Source: Heterobilharzia americana
Taxonomy: Eukaryota > Platyhelminthes > Trematoda > Strigeidida > Schistosomatidae
Direction: 5' to 3'
Assembly: GCA_944470555.2 (NCBI GenBank)
Contig: OX104130.1
Coordinates: 73,165,160 to 73,229,159, forward strand
Length of the DNA stretch: 64,000 nt
Under the pieces are notes generated by a model, which ran no database searches, was not told the DNA's origin, and worked only from the letters and a program-made list of their open reading frames with translations. Position 1 is the stretch's first letter. The number at the start of each line of letters is the position of its first letter. The position numbers and the translations under genes were made by a program. Below are positions 1 through 12,020 of the stretch, piece by piece.

Positions 1-119
1 CAATTCCTTTGACCGAAGATATTCCATTCAAAGACAACTTCCACTTCTAAATAAATGTTAACCGTCGATAACATTGCCGAAAGTGTCAGATATAAACCAT
101 TTATTTATTTCTTAGGTTG

Positions 120-292
120 TATTCAGCACGAAATGACATCAATTAGGTAACCGCTGGGAACCTTGAAGCACTGGACAGCAATTTTCTCCTCGTCCAGGAC
201 TCCTCAGCAGTACGCATCGAGGCCCCCAGCAAGGAATGAACTCTGGACTTTAAGGTTTCTCGGCGAATTACTTAGCCACTTTGCCACCAGGC
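120..292 (-). mobile_element. tRNA-like SINE with hammerhead relic (group B)
   Basis: Read on the minus strand this is a short tRNA-derived element: a box A-like head near 292-260, a decayed box B region, a hammerhead-like core, then the 3' tail. The complement of CTGAGGAG lies at 200-207, followed on the minus strand by a GTCC/GGAC-type stem, GAAAA and CTGTC. It matches the better-preserved copy at 25480-25672. The C that should close stem II is missing and the helix III region carries an insertion, so self-cleavage is unlikely. The family link is by eye. Confidence 0.6.
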
Positions 293-2620
293 CACAGTTT
301 ATTGGCCCATAGTATCCTACTTTTGTCAGTTCGCGACATGGCGCGTCTATCCATCGAGGTTGTCAGTTGTCTTCCACTTTACTTCAGACCAGTTGACTTC
401 ACTGGTCACAGTTTCTCAGCAGAACTTCAGGATATTCATCTCAAGGCATCTCGAAGCAAGTCAGTACCTATTTTCAGATAATTAACACTGGAACCAATTT
501 CTAAGTAGAGCAAACTGATGAAGGGACTAACATCAACCATCAAAATACAGAAAAGTAAGTGGAGATGATGAATAAACTTCCTTAACTATTAGGAATGACA
601 AAAGAAGAATTAAACAATGACAACAAATGTTCTCCACATCAGGCAGCACCATCCAAAGTGGGAATTAAAGAAAGAAATAACTTTGAAATGCTGGATGAAA
701 AAACAAGTCTCTTATTCAACTCGCAAAAATACTTGAAGGATATTTACTTAACCGTCAAGGATATCTCCTTTTTTCAAGTTTTCGCTAACTATATCATCCT
801 GCCAACACTTAATATTATATAATCAAAGCTCAGAAAAGAGCAAACTAGTGCCACAATAAAAAAACCCACTTGGGTCAGATTTATTCATCACTGTTTCAGT
901 AATAGTTTTTATGTGCATTTTCCTAATACTGGGTTCTGCTTTTTCGCACAAAACCTGACTGTGACATAGGCTAGAAAAAATCATTTAAATCTCCAGATCA
1001 TACACGGACTCATTCATCTTACCAAGACTATAAAACCTGTTCTTATTTGCGATATTTTAATGATCAAAAGTTATTAAATAAAAATACTAGACGACTTCAG
1101 CGAAAAAATGTTTCTATCTTTCCGATGGAATCATTCTCTAAGCTGTACACTCGTAGATATATGGTAGGAAGGATAGAAAATTCGAGCGTAACTTCAAGTC
1201 AAAAATCAGTAAAAGCCGCATAGTGACGAAAAGTTTATGTTTATAGGCGTCTAACATGGATAAATAAATAAAGTGACTGCAAAAAAGCAAAGTTGCTTCG
1301 TATGGAAATTATTCGGAGTGATCGATCGTCTACGATGGTCATGGCAATGAAAGAGGTTGCAAATACTTCTGCAAAACTCACAATGATTATTTGAACTTTA
1401 GAACTGAGAATGCTTCAGCTATGTACAGATGTCTTAACCTCACTTCTTTCGAGTGGCTTGGTCATATATTATACTAAATTTTGTTGGACTTACCAAAGGG
1501 AGCCAATTTTCCTGAATTCATTTAGTCTTAGTGTAGAGCTGAAGATGTATTTCTATTCTCTACTTGTCAGCCGAGTTGGGGTTTATTCACCAGCCCGTGG
1601 CATATGCTAGTGCACCCAAGTAACCTGATATACACACAGTGATGTGGCCCAATGTTCCATCTTATGCTTTACATATTGACTAGTGAGTTTTGGATGATAA
1701 AATATGATTGCTAGACTGAAAGCAAAGAATGTTGCGTTTATTGATCGTTAAAGTTGGTTCTTAAGGATATCTGATGCAATCTTACTTGAATTTGATATTC
1801 AATAGCAAAATACTTTTCGAAGCAGTAACCAAATATTCCATGGCGTTTTGTCCTTTTACTTTCTAATCTATTAATTTTACGGGGTTTCCTTTTTCCATTA
1901 GGATCTCTTGCAATTATTCAACTTCACCAGTTATGATGGTACCTGTCAGTGCAGTATATTTCAGCCTAGTTATGTTTCTATGAAGTTAGTTCACGTTTTT
2001 GCAACAATAAAAAATTTTTGAACGATAATAATAATTATGATTTATTCCTGAATTTACAGGTGCATATCACTTTTACTGATATGGTTATAACATTTAGTGG
2101 CGAAAGTTTTTTAGTAATACATTTTACCGTCTCTTTTTCATCCCAAATAGTGGAAATCTGCGGTCTAGAAGTAGAATGATTTCACATCACATACAAATAG
2201 TGCACTTTAGATTAAATGTGGAATTTTGTCACGCTTTTAGGTTATCTGGCAGATATAAAAGTCATGTCCAATGAATACGTAAAAGCGTACTTCAAAACGA
2301 ACATGTCTGGGTAGCCATTGCTACTAAGCAGATCATGGGTGGTGGCAAGCTCTTCCTTTATGGCAAAATCTGAGCATATAGCTGTGGCATGGCATGCTAA
2401 GCATTTCACTATAAAGGAGGAGTAGCAAATGAGCACAACTGAGTCGATGAAATCCCCACTAATGATGCCAAGAATAGCCTCTCCTGACAGTTGACGTCCA
2501 GCCATTCAACTAGTGATTAGTTTATTATCAAGTCAACAAATAATTGTTCGTATGCCTCGATCAAGCTTCGTAAGGGTCTTTTTTGTCCTGCCTGTATTGT
2601 TATTTCTTGCAAACAAACTT
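293..2620. other. No recognisable gene; AT-rich, one weak possible exon
   Basis: I see no known gene. A hydrophilic 75-codon reading frame at 595-822 (+) follows a pyrimidine-rich AG at about 592 and could be an exon, but its downstream donor is weak. The stretch 1085-1240 resembles 55445-55640, which lies just after a Penelope-like relic, so it may be part of that element or another dispersed repeat. The rest looks like intron or intergenic DNA. Confidence 0.4.
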
Positions 2621-2621
2621 A

Positions 2622-2920
2622 TTCTTGTGATTATTTGTCCCTTGGGTTCCTAGTGGAACACAGGGCTTTAGTAGCACGTCTCGATTTTAGTCTCCCCTCA
2701 ACAGTCCTTTGAACATGGCTCTACAACTACCTAAAAAATTTCGTCTCTTCTTCACATGATCTTTTCGATGTCATCCTTGCCTCGAACGCCAAACTTGTCG
2801 TTTCCTCTTTTGTTTCAACTCAACGGCCCATTCTGGCGGATGATTGTCAAAAATCATCTTCCCAGTGTATGTCCAACACAATCCATCTCCACCTTTTTCT
2901 AAATGTTAGGATGTTCATCC
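2622..2920 (-). mobile_element. RTE-clade retrotransposon, 3' fragment
   Basis: On the minus strand this is the extreme 3' end of the RTE family, finishing with the family signature complementary to 'tgtcccttgggttcctagtgg' positions at the left edge and a short AAT-type tail. About 300 bp remain, covering the last codons of the RT protein and the 3' UTR. It is 5' truncated, as usual for target-primed reverse transcription, and too diverged to give a reading frame. I found no clear target-site duplication. Confidence 0.75.
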
Positions 2921-4068
2921 CAGGTTGCATGATTGAGGAAGATTTGCCTGAAATTGTCTGCAGTGATATTTAAGAACAGTACTGATGAAATATTGTAATT
3001 CCAATCTATTTGCAAGCATCCAAAATTCTATTTGCAACAAGAATATAAAAAACGGAGAGTGGTCGGCTCATTAAACATTAAACCATGACTTTAAATGACA
3101 AAAAGCTGAATAGTAATCGTTGAAGTAGATTTCGTCACTTCAAAGTCTGGATATTCAACTTTCTACATTATCTTATGAAAGATATGCAGTTAATCATGTA
3201 ATGAAATCGGTTGTTTCTACTTATATAAAAATGACTGTTAAATTTGTTGGATGACATTTACTTATACAAATAGTCTGTAGACAGGTAAAAGCATTCAGTC
3301 AAAACAATAGAACTGAATACTCATGGGATTTGAAAGTGAATAAAATATTTGTTTTGTCGTGCTATTTTTATTTTTAATGCAAAAAATGTTTGGTAACAAA
3401 TATAAATAACAAGCCAAAGTACACATACATAATGTGCAAAAAAAGGAATAAAATGGGTAGATTTTTGAGCTATAAACTTGAAATTGAAATGATAAGCATC
3501 AAAGGGAATAGAAGCGAACCACTCAAGTTGAAAAGAGAGTTTGATCTCTTGCTCCTGAAAGATACTGAATGTTGTACATGCGGCGATCCATACAAACAAT
3601 GGTGTTTCATAGGGTTCTGTAAAAATATGTTATATGAACACTGAAAAAAGAAACATTGGTTTTCAGCAAGTTAATGTGAGGATTTCTGTCATTCCTAAAC
3701 TGAATCTTTCTTTATTTAGATAACCTTTCCTAACCGTTTTATATATTCATATGAACGTACTATAGCTATAGCTTCATCGAAAAGAAATTTAATTGCATCG
3801 AATAATTGTGCGTACAAAAAACCATGATTAGATAAAGCTGTCTGAACTCTTTTCTAGATATATCTTGCGTTTAGGCGCACTATACTTCACAGACTCATAG
3901 AAGTGCAGTACTAAACAGTCCCATACTAGGATGAAATAACTTTCCAGTGCTGTCAGATTTGTAATGCGCCTTCAGCTGATGTCACTTTATGGTGAATGCT
4001 AACTGGAAATCAGTTCGTCGTCACAAACCTTTAAATTGAATCTATGTAACTGTCCTAAGCTAATCACT
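2921..4068. other. No recognisable gene
   Basis: Reading frames of 84 and 92 codons overlap on opposite strands at 3390-3644 (+) and 3321-3599 (-). Neither has convincing splice signals or a familiar motif, although the plus frame has a cluster of cysteines near its end. I see nothing else here. Confidence 0.4.
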
Positions 4069-4079
4069 TTGATGCCGAT
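4069..4079. repeat. Target-site duplication, left copy
   Basis: The 11 bp ttgatgccgat is repeated exactly at 5384-5394, on the other side of the RTE insertion. Direct repeats of this size are the expected product of non-LTR integration. Confidence 0.8.
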
Positions 4080-5383
4080 TATTTTTTAATCATTATTATT
4101 TGTCCCTTGGGTTCCTAATGGAAAATAGTGCTTCACTAGCACGTCTCTATTCCACTCTCTTCTCTGAAATCTTTTCAACCTGGCTCCACGACAGCACAGA
4201 AGCTCTCATTTCCTCCTCACACTATCTCCTCCATGTCACCCTCAGCTCAGACACCCAACTCATCGCTTCCTATCGGCATTCCAATCGAGCAACTGTCCTG
4301 GTGCGTGATGTCCCCAGTCGGCCTTCTCAGTGTATGCCCAATCCATCTTCAATTCCTTCCAGTGCATATTTGTTCAGCGACAGGTTCTAGCCTCATTGGT
4401 TCGTTGCCAGAGTTCTTTGTTGCTTATTCATAATACTCCGGCCATCTGATCTTCAGTAACGGGCAAGCGTAGCCAGTTGTTGATGAATGTCTGCAGTTTG
4501 TTGGAAATGCCTTTCGTAACGCACCAGGCCTCTGAACCATACAGATGCACTGACTTGACTGAATTGGTGCTGAAAATCACGACCCTGCTCACGCTTTGTG
4601 CTGAGTGAAGAAGATCTCCAAACTAATTTCAGGCTAATCAATGCCTCTCTTGCTTTTCCGATCATGGCTGAATTTCACGTCCTCACCTGTGCCCCTGCCG
4701 CCTGTAGTTGAAACAGTGCTGCCCTGCCTAGATAGGTGAGAGAGGCTACTTCTTGTAAGTTTCTCCCGTTGATGGTGATTGGAGTTTGTTGTTGTTGGTG
4801 GTGTTGTTGGTTGAGTATCTTCATCACCTCTGTCTTCTCTATATTCACTTGAAGTCCCGCCTTCACTGCCCTCTCTCTTCTGACAACTTGTTAGTTTTTG
4901 CCTGCAGATCTTCAAGTTTGTGTGACATTAGGCATAAGTCATCGGCGAAATCCAAGTCTTCTAGGTTCTTTTCCGTCGTCCAGTGTATCCCCCTCTTCTC
5001 ACTCCCCACTGCTTGCTGCATGATCCAGTCAGCTGAACACAATCAGGAGTATCATGGGGGATAGTAGGCAACATTGTTTCACTCCTGTCTTCACTTCAAA
5101 AGCATCACTGAGCTTCCCATTGTGAATAACATGGCATGTGGCGTCTTCATATGGTTGTCGAATGATCCTGATAAGTGTTTGTGGTATTCTGTAGTGTTGA
5201 AGCAGTTTCCAAATTACTTGTCGATCGACGCTGTCAAATGCCTTCTCAGAGTCGATGAAGTTGAGGTAAGGTAGAGAGTTGACTGCCATTCTGTGCTCCG
5301 TTCAATGATGATGCGTAGCGTCCTGTTGCAACTTGGTCCTCACTTGATTTGTACTTCCTGAAGCCTGCCTGTTCCGGTCGTAG
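4080..5383 (-). mobile_element. RTE-clade retrotransposon, 5'-truncated copy with TSD
   Basis: A minus-strand copy of the RTE family covering the C-terminal third of the element. Minus-strand reading at 5029-5289 gives the RT palm: a 'FIDSEKAFDSVDRQVIWKLL' block (motif A) and GVKQCCLLSPM (motif B, with Cys where Gly is usual). At 4634-4915 fragments of the post-RT region appear (VNIEKTEV, TYLG). The left edge has the conserved 3' end and an A/T-rich tail. Several frameshifts make it non-functional. Perfect 11-bp duplications flank it, so both ends are exact and the 5' truncation happened at insertion. Confidence 0.9.
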
Positions 5384-5394
5384 TTGATGCCGAT
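5384..5394. repeat. Target-site duplication, right copy
   Basis: Exact partner of the 11-bp word at 4069-4079, marking the truncated 5' end of the minus-strand RTE copy. Confidence 0.8.
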
Positions 5395-7564
5395 AGAAGA
5401 ATAAATTACTCATGGCAAAAATAAAACACCTTATTATGGTTAGTATGTGATCTTAACACATACTGAACTTTCACTGAAGTACTATGTGAAACTGGTTCTC
5501 ACTTACATACAAGCTGATTGACTAATTTATTGCTATTTATACTACTATATTCCAAGTGCGTAGGTTTATCAATATACAACCCATCTTAATGTGAACTAAC
5601 TGGTAAAGAAAAGAGGAAACTGATTCCATTTTTGTCATCTTCTTGTTCTGTAAATTCTTTCATTTCTTTATTAACACCACCATTATGAAAAAAGGATTCA
5701 AATTCTAGCGTGGAATTTGTAGGTAAAATAAGTCGGAAAATACATCTAATTCAACTCCATCAAATGTCTACATTTTATGGAGGTTACCTGCTGTTTTAAT
5801 ACATAACAGATGCACTTCATCAGAATCATTCCCTCAAACTAACCGAAAGCACATAATTTACCAGAGAGCAAAACAAGCTAAGGAGGAAGTCAACAACAAC
5901 AATATGTTCGCTAAAGTCTTTCACTTTTTATAAAACTAATACATCGAAAACATCAATTTCAGTGGAATTAATTTTATGAGTAAACGAAACAGTTTTTAGC
6001 TTTTTCTATCAGTGTAAAAAGAAATATAAATTTACTAATAATTAACCGTTAAAGTTCAGACAGTAGTAGCAGAAGACTTCTGTCCCACTTTTAGCAGTAT
6101 GTGTTGTCATTGGAACTAATCGCAGGGAAGTCAGTTCAAATTAGGATCAAGTCCACTACAAAAAATTGGTATTTCATGCATTATATAGACTATGCTGTAA
6201 AAATATCTTGAAATCCACCAAATATACCATAAACTAGAATTTTGACAATTTACGTTTGTTGATGAATACAGCAATACCATAGAATGTCACTTTTTGCTGA
6301 AACGTATCTTCATGTTCAGACTAGTGAAGAGTGGGTAGGTTTAGATTGTATTCCTCAATGGAATAGGCTTTCATTGTCAGGAAGAACAAAAGTGAATTAT
6401 TAAATTCGGAAAATCTCTAAAAATGGGTGTATAATATGGAACATTCCAATGAAGTATCGCCAATAAAAGTTACACAAGCAGAATTTTTCTACTGCTGGTG
6501 ACAGAAATGAACGAATCATCGACAATGAAATACTTTAGATGAGATAACTCATATGATGGATGAATAAATCAAAAATGTAGGTTTATTTTTGTGTCCTGTT
6601 ACTCATATATAACTTATCATTTAGCTGTTCCCTAATGGTATAGTGAAGAATATTGGAATTAGTTCCTTCATATTTCGATTCTATCAGCAACATGCCCTGT
6701 ATATCAGTCAGCTGTGAAAATTGAGGACAATAGAATGGCTTGAATGCACCGACATTTAATCTAGTAATCACTTTCTGCTCCTTTTAAAGTCAGTAACTAA
6801 AAACTCCTTCGATACATCTGATAATAATATTCTGTACACATTTGTGCATATCTTACTACTGTCGAAATATATTACTCACTGGAAAATAAGTATCATTTTG
6901 CTACATTTTTGAAACTGATGTTATCAACCGAACTTTTTATCGCCGAATTGCAATCAGTTTTTTTCTAAATTTCCGCCAACAGTCTTAATGCATCAAATGA
7001 CTACAACAAAATAAGCTGTAACACATGTGAAGTTTTGCTAATGAAGTTTTTTTTACTAGAATAACCTCATTTATTATGAACTTAGGTTGTTTGAACAATG
7101 CAAGAGCAAAGACATTTCCAGAATGAAATGAGCTCATATTATTTCATGGCTTTTCATCCGATACAAACAGCCTACAATTAAAATGAGTTTTTAGTAGTAA
7201 TAATAACATAACATACTTTAAATATGCAGAAATAAATGGAGATGTGAAATCCAGGATTAACAATTAGGTGGTAAGTCAAGGAAACATATAAGTTACATAT
7301 CTTAGTGAAAACCGATGCCCATTAATATCTGATGAGACAAAAACTGTAGAGCTGTAAAGTGAGGGGACAACAAACGAAAATCAGTGCAAAAAGAGGGACT
7401 GTTTAAGGTCTAATAGGTTACGTAATTACATGGAAAACTGGAAAGTCGTAAAGTGAATAATATTCAGTAAGTAACTGATGAAGAGATGATGCAATCAAAA
7501 GAAGAGGGAAGACTATACACATACGTATGCAAAAAATTACATACATTTACCGAGGTAAAGAAGA
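5395..7564. other. No recognisable gene or repeat
   Basis: AT-rich DNA with stops in all frames. The longest frame, 6583-6771 (-), is 62 codons and resembles nothing I know. Probably intron or intergenic sequence. Confidence 0.4.
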
Positions 7565-8450
7565 GTTGTAAACAGTCTCCTGAGTACATACGTCAGGTTG
7601 AAAATGTTTGATAGCGAGAGCTTCTGCAAACTGTAATAAACATGCTATTCTTTCTTTGTTGATTTCCCGAAGGATTGTGAAGCATCTATTTTATGTTCCG
7701 TTTCCATCAGTTGCCTAGCTGGCGATTGCGCTTTTAAATACCTAGCTACCATTCAGATACAGATTTCTTGGAATCCGCTCATAAAATGGAGTATACACCC
7801 TTCTTTTCGTTCGACCTATGTACTTGCTTCCACAACCACAGATGAACTGATATACGCAGTCAGAGGTGACGTGAGATGGGCATTTGTCAACTTTCACCTG
7901 TGTTATTGAGCATAATGCATTGCGAACTGAAATCATCATGGCAGCAGGGAAGCTTCTTCTCAGTGCAGCTTTTATTTTTCTATGAATTCTTTCACATGTC
8001 TCATCACATTTGAATGCTAGTCGAAGGAAAATAGGGTTTTTCTCAACAGCTGAATGTTTTGGTCTCTCAATGAGTTCTTTACCTTGCTTCATGTTGAGTT
8101 TCCTCAGATATTCATTCTCTGTAGGAGCCTTCTCAATAATCTCGAGCTTTTTTTCTTGTTTATCTTTTAAGCACAGCCTTTTATTCAAGTGAACAGAGTT
8201 CTGAATAAACCAAGCTTATAGCCGACAGGATAGAAACTTTTATAGTGAATATACTGTACCGACCAATCGACGTGAAGTTTCTGTGGATTTTTTCCTCAAC
8301 TGTACCACCATATCTCCGTCTTATAATTAGATTTAAGAAATTGAATCTGTCCTCATTCATATTTGGATGAGCTTAATTGAAGATGTCGAACAACTTTGAT
8401 GCATGATTAATATTATCACAAAAAATGGAAGTATCATGGACATACCTGCA
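7565..8450 (-). mobile_element. Penelope-like element (PLE) 3' half: RT thumb plus GIY-YIG domain
   Basis: On the minus strand, decayed frames follow the C-terminal order of Penelope-like elements. From about 8420 to 8230 comes the RT palm/thumb part (NFLNLIIRRRYGG, then KIHRNFTSIGRY). A 148-codon open frame at 8188-7742 follows, holding the linker and a GIY-YIG-like core (CGCGSKYIGRTKRR, near 7845-7805) after a Cys-rich lead (CVYQFICGCG). The typical closing block FAEALAIKHFQP is at about 7645-7600. PLEs use this domain as their endonuclease. Frameshifts and stops separate the blocks, and the N-terminal RT is missing, so this is a dead, 5'-truncated copy. Confidence 0.85.
7742..8188 (-). pseudogene. 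PLE linker and GIY-YIG-like endonuclease fragment
   Basis: This 148-residue open frame is the best-preserved piece of the surrounding PLE relic. Residues 1-75 are the basic linker after the RT thumb. Residues about 107-131 contain CVYQFICGCG and YIGRTKRR, which match the GIY-YIG pattern as found in PLEs (Y-I-G plus a following Arg). The conserved Glu/His expected farther on is not evident because the frame ends in 'YERIPRNLYLNGS' and then a stop. The N-terminus has no authentic start, because the upstream sequence is decayed RT. Family assignment rests on motif order. Confidence 0.8.
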
Positions 8451-8885
8451 TTAATGTGTCGTTTCCTTGATCGCAGCGTTCAGGCTTGTTCGCTCGAGAT
8501 GATAAGAGTAAGAAGTAGCTGCGTCTAGTTCAGTTATACATGAGAAATAACTTACTTTTTTCCAGTATCAACAAGAACAGTCTATGAAAGTAGTTGGACT
8601 GTCATCTTGCGTCTATGAAAGTATGAAGAATTTTGGTTGAGATTTGAGATAAGGACTTGTTATCGTCACCTTCTAAGCACTTTGAGAGTATTCACACTTA
8701 ACGTTTACAGATTATTTATCAAAAAACACTTCATACATCTTATTTTGTGTGGCATAGTCGATATTTACGTCTCGAGTATATTTTGACTAAGCCCTGATAA
8801 TCGTTTATACATGACTGTAATAAAGATTTAAAGTCGATCTTCATCACGGACAGACATCAATCTGAGAAATATTGAAAGTCTAGAA
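8451..8885. other. No recognisable gene
   Basis: Possibly the decayed continuation of the neighbouring PLE toward its 5' side, but I could not follow the RT frame beyond about 8450. Nothing else stands out. Confidence 0.3.
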
Positions 8886-9043
8886 GCCGTGAGCAGCTGG
8901 TTTGTTCTAGTACGCGACTCCTCGACAGTGCGCACGTATGATTCCGTCAGGGATCGAAACTCTAGTGTTCTTCCAACTGATATCAGTCCATGATGAGTAC
9001 CAACTTGAAATTAATAAATCCCTACAAACCTCAAAAATGAATA
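8886..9043. mobile_element. Mosaic of group B SINE pieces in opposite orientations
   Basis: The left part, 8886-8965, reads on the minus strand as the group B hammerhead region and box B (complement of GAGGAGTCGCG...ACAAAC). The right part, 8966-9043, reads on the plus strand as the group B 3' tail (aactgatatcagtccatgat, then tccctacaaacct). The two are joined head to middle, so this is a rearranged or nested pair rather than a single insertion. Confidence 0.55.
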
Positions 9044-9654
9044 AAGATTCAGATTTCAATAAATTTTCTGGAACGTTTTTCACTATGCTACTTGGCTTAC
9101 AGTTCTATTTACTCTTATCCAGTTCAAGGGACCACTGACGGTTTACTGAAAACCTGGAGGGCTGGCAAAATCAGTGTTTTGAAGCAACTCTACTGTTTCT
9201 GGTTTACAGCAGTAGGAACTTAAAACCTGTTGGTTAAGGTAACAAAACTGAATAGAATATGCCATGTTTCTGTTGGCTTATTAGCTTCGAATGGTTCGCA
9301 AAGTAGAAAATTACTTCCTTGTACCGTAAAAAGCTAACTTCCGAATGTTTGCTTAATGATCAAATCCTGAAACTGATTGATCAGTGATTGCTCTATGCTT
9401 GCAATTTCTATACTGCCTAATAAATCTCTGAAGATGACTCTTCTCAAACACTACTTCGATGAGGTTATACATCTTCTGTACATCATATGTTTCAGATGAA
9501 TTAAACCTTCATGAAACATTCGATAACAACAGATGGTTATTTAAAGCGGGTTATGGTATAAATGTAGTTTGAACCACCCTAAATAAAATCAGCTACCCAT
9601 TGTACATCTCAGAGAAATCATGATAAATAAACACGTTTTGATTAAATCCTAAAT

Positions 9655-9945
9655 TTTAGAGGTTTGTAGGGATTCATGTTCCTCATGGACTGACATTATT
9701 TGGACAGCTAATGGATTCTGATCTAATAACCCAGTGTTAACGTGCTCACTATGAAATCTAAAGGATCTCGTTCCAATCTGTGGCTGAGTCATAAGTGCGT
9801 ACCATTGAAGAATCTCGTAGTGGGTCGAAACCATCGTCCATTTCTTCTACATTCTGAATGGTTCTCTAATTGGTATCATTCGTTGATAAATGCTCACCTG
9901 AAATCTTTTAATGATAAACACTGGTTAGAAAATTTTGACCGTCTT
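9655..9945 (+). mobile_element. Group B SINE, preceded by an inverted tail fragment
   Basis: 9655-9705 is a group B tail in minus orientation (aggtttgtagggattcat). It is followed at 9715-9945 by a diverged plus-strand copy: tRNA-like head (ggattctgatctaataaccc), a hammerhead-like remnant near 9797-9840 ending in tcgaaacc, and the tail with ttggtatcattcgttgat. The 77-codon open frame starting at 9742 lies inside this SINE and is not a gene. Similarity is by eye against 25480-25672. Confidence 0.55.
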
Positions 9946-11740
9946 ATAATACAACCTAAAAAGGAAAACGTTTAAGTTATTGATCATTGGAGTTTTGCTA
10001 TAGTGTAATTACTTAGCTAGCATGCGTCAAAATAGGGAACATTTTATGTTATTTACAAGATAAATATATAAGATAACTAGAGTAGGGATAAAGCCTCATT
10101 TAAATATAAATTAGGTCAGATGATCAAAAACAAACACAATTCATCATTGATTCAGTTCTAATTAAAAGAATGTTCCTCGAACACAAAACAGAAGGTGAAT
10201 AATGGATTTAGCCCTATATTCCTTTATTATCGATGCTTTTAGCAGGATAGTAAGCGTAGTAAAAAAAATGATACGGGGCTAATTTTTATGAATCTAGTTA
10301 GATGAGTACAACAACCGCACAACTACTATAACAAAGTAGATGTCCTCAGTGTAAACTAGTTTTGCATGAAAGTAGTTGTTTGTCACCTTTCACAGAAAGT
10401 TGGAATTGAAAGGTTAACCATTTTTACATTCTAGGGCAAAAAGTGATAACTTGCTATTTTCAATAAGATGTAGGCTGAACAATTTATCCATGTACAGTTG
10501 GAACTTTCAAATTGAAGTGCTTCACGTACTACAACGTATTAGTGTGCCATTTATCTCTGATAAGCACAGTGAAATAATCAGTGAAGTGAACGAAAGTCAG
10601 TCTAGTCGAGATCTATCTTGCTAGATTATAGATTTGTTCCCCCGATATGTCTAACCACTTATAAGGTGGAATATTATGGTTAAGACCTTATTATTTAAAG
10701 CGAAATCTCAATGATGTGATTATATATAGCACCATATGTTTTGATCCGTCTTGTGAAACAAGCCTGTTAACTAAACGATGAATGGCGACTGAACGAATTA
10801 AAAATAAATGTACTCAAAATCAATGGAAGTGAATATGTTTAGAGATACCCTTCTATTCTGTGAAGTAAAAAATAGGATTCATTAGGCTGACACTCTAAAC
10901 ATTCCATTATTTAATGTTTCCTACTATTCTTATTAAATACGTACTCACAGATGCCAACATGCACTCAGTTGCTTTAGAAGAATATCACCTACTTCATTTC
11001 ATATGAAGTATTTATTCTATCTGCTGTTACAGTCAATGAAATTGAATTGTTCCAACACATTTCTTACTAAATATTAGTATGAGTAATGGGGTTATCAAAA
11101 TTATCATGGTATTGCTCAACCCTGGCTTCAGAACTGTTTGTATTGCTTGATGGGTCCTCCATAGGATGTGACACATTCCAGTGGTGTCTAACAATGGATT
11201 TGTCAAAGTAGTAGTATTAGTAACAGTTAATTACAACCCATGTTACAAATCATAAGAACTGTGGGGAAATGAAGTATAAAAAGAGGTTACAGCGAAGACA
11301 ATAACCTTTTCCATGACTCGTTTTCATAGCTGCACATCAGTAAACATGTAAGTAAAATGATGGAATGTTTCAGACAAGTTTCCGGTGTATGTAGGGAATG
11401 AAATGATATTAAGTAATACAAAGTGTGATCACAACAGGTTTTATAAAATGCAGTAAACAGTAAGATTTCCTATCTGGAAAAATTAATCAATAAATATGTA
11501 TTAAACTATATACAAATAGATAAATAAAATACGAAATATAGTGTAAACAGTGGTGAAGAGTATCTGATGAAGACCGTAGGTAAAAAGAGTTCTTTTACGT
11601 TTTTCTTTGAATACACATTTAAGGTTTACGGCTGTGAATTACCAAAGCTTCTCCTGCACATAAGTGTCTAATCCTATCTTCTTTTCAGCGATTTTACCTA
11701 ACTTTGTAGGGAACTTTGAATGACGTTTTCATAGGAGCTA
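9946..11740. other. No recognisable gene
   Basis: AT-rich DNA without a long reading frame, tRNA-like box or known transposon motif that I can see. Probably intron or intergenic sequence. Confidence 0.4.
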
Positions 11741-11744
11741 GATG

Positions 11745-12020
11745 TTTAGAGTCTAAGAGTTATTCAACGATTGAGCTAGAGATAGTTTTATGTTCAACAA
11801 CCTTCAGAAACGAGTCTGGTTAGTGTTCATGAGGGCGTTTTTCAAGCGATTGTACAGTACGGACTTAATCAGATACTCAGCACCTCAGTTTAAAATTTAT
11901 TTTTCACCGGTTTCTATTTAGTTACATGCTCATTTATTAATTTTATCGTATAACAAATCTTACTGTTCACTAGATTTTATAAAAACTATTGAGACCATAG
12001 CCTGTCTTAAGTAATGTCAT
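11745..12020 (+). repeat. Dispersed repeat D1, copy 1
   Basis: Two blocks recur in the same order at 40990-41195: one around 'agagttattcaacgattgag' and one around 'ttactgttcactagatttta' followed by taaaaactattgagac. Between the blocks the copies differ in length. No coding potential, terminal repeats or pol III boxes are visible, so the type of element is unknown. Confidence 0.5.

Noticed and set aside
3321..3644. Overlapping open frames on both strands
   Set aside because: No motif, splice support or repeat similarity to favour either strand.
4100..4390. 96-codon plus-strand frame
   Set aside because: Antisense of the RTE 3' coding end on the minus strand.
7330..7360. CTGATGAG followed by acaaaaactg
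   Set aside because: No stem II partner and no GAAAC, so not a hammerhead.
9742..9975. 77-codon frame that at first looked like a terminal exon
   Set aside because: Most of it aligns with the head, hammerhead and tail of the group B SINE.
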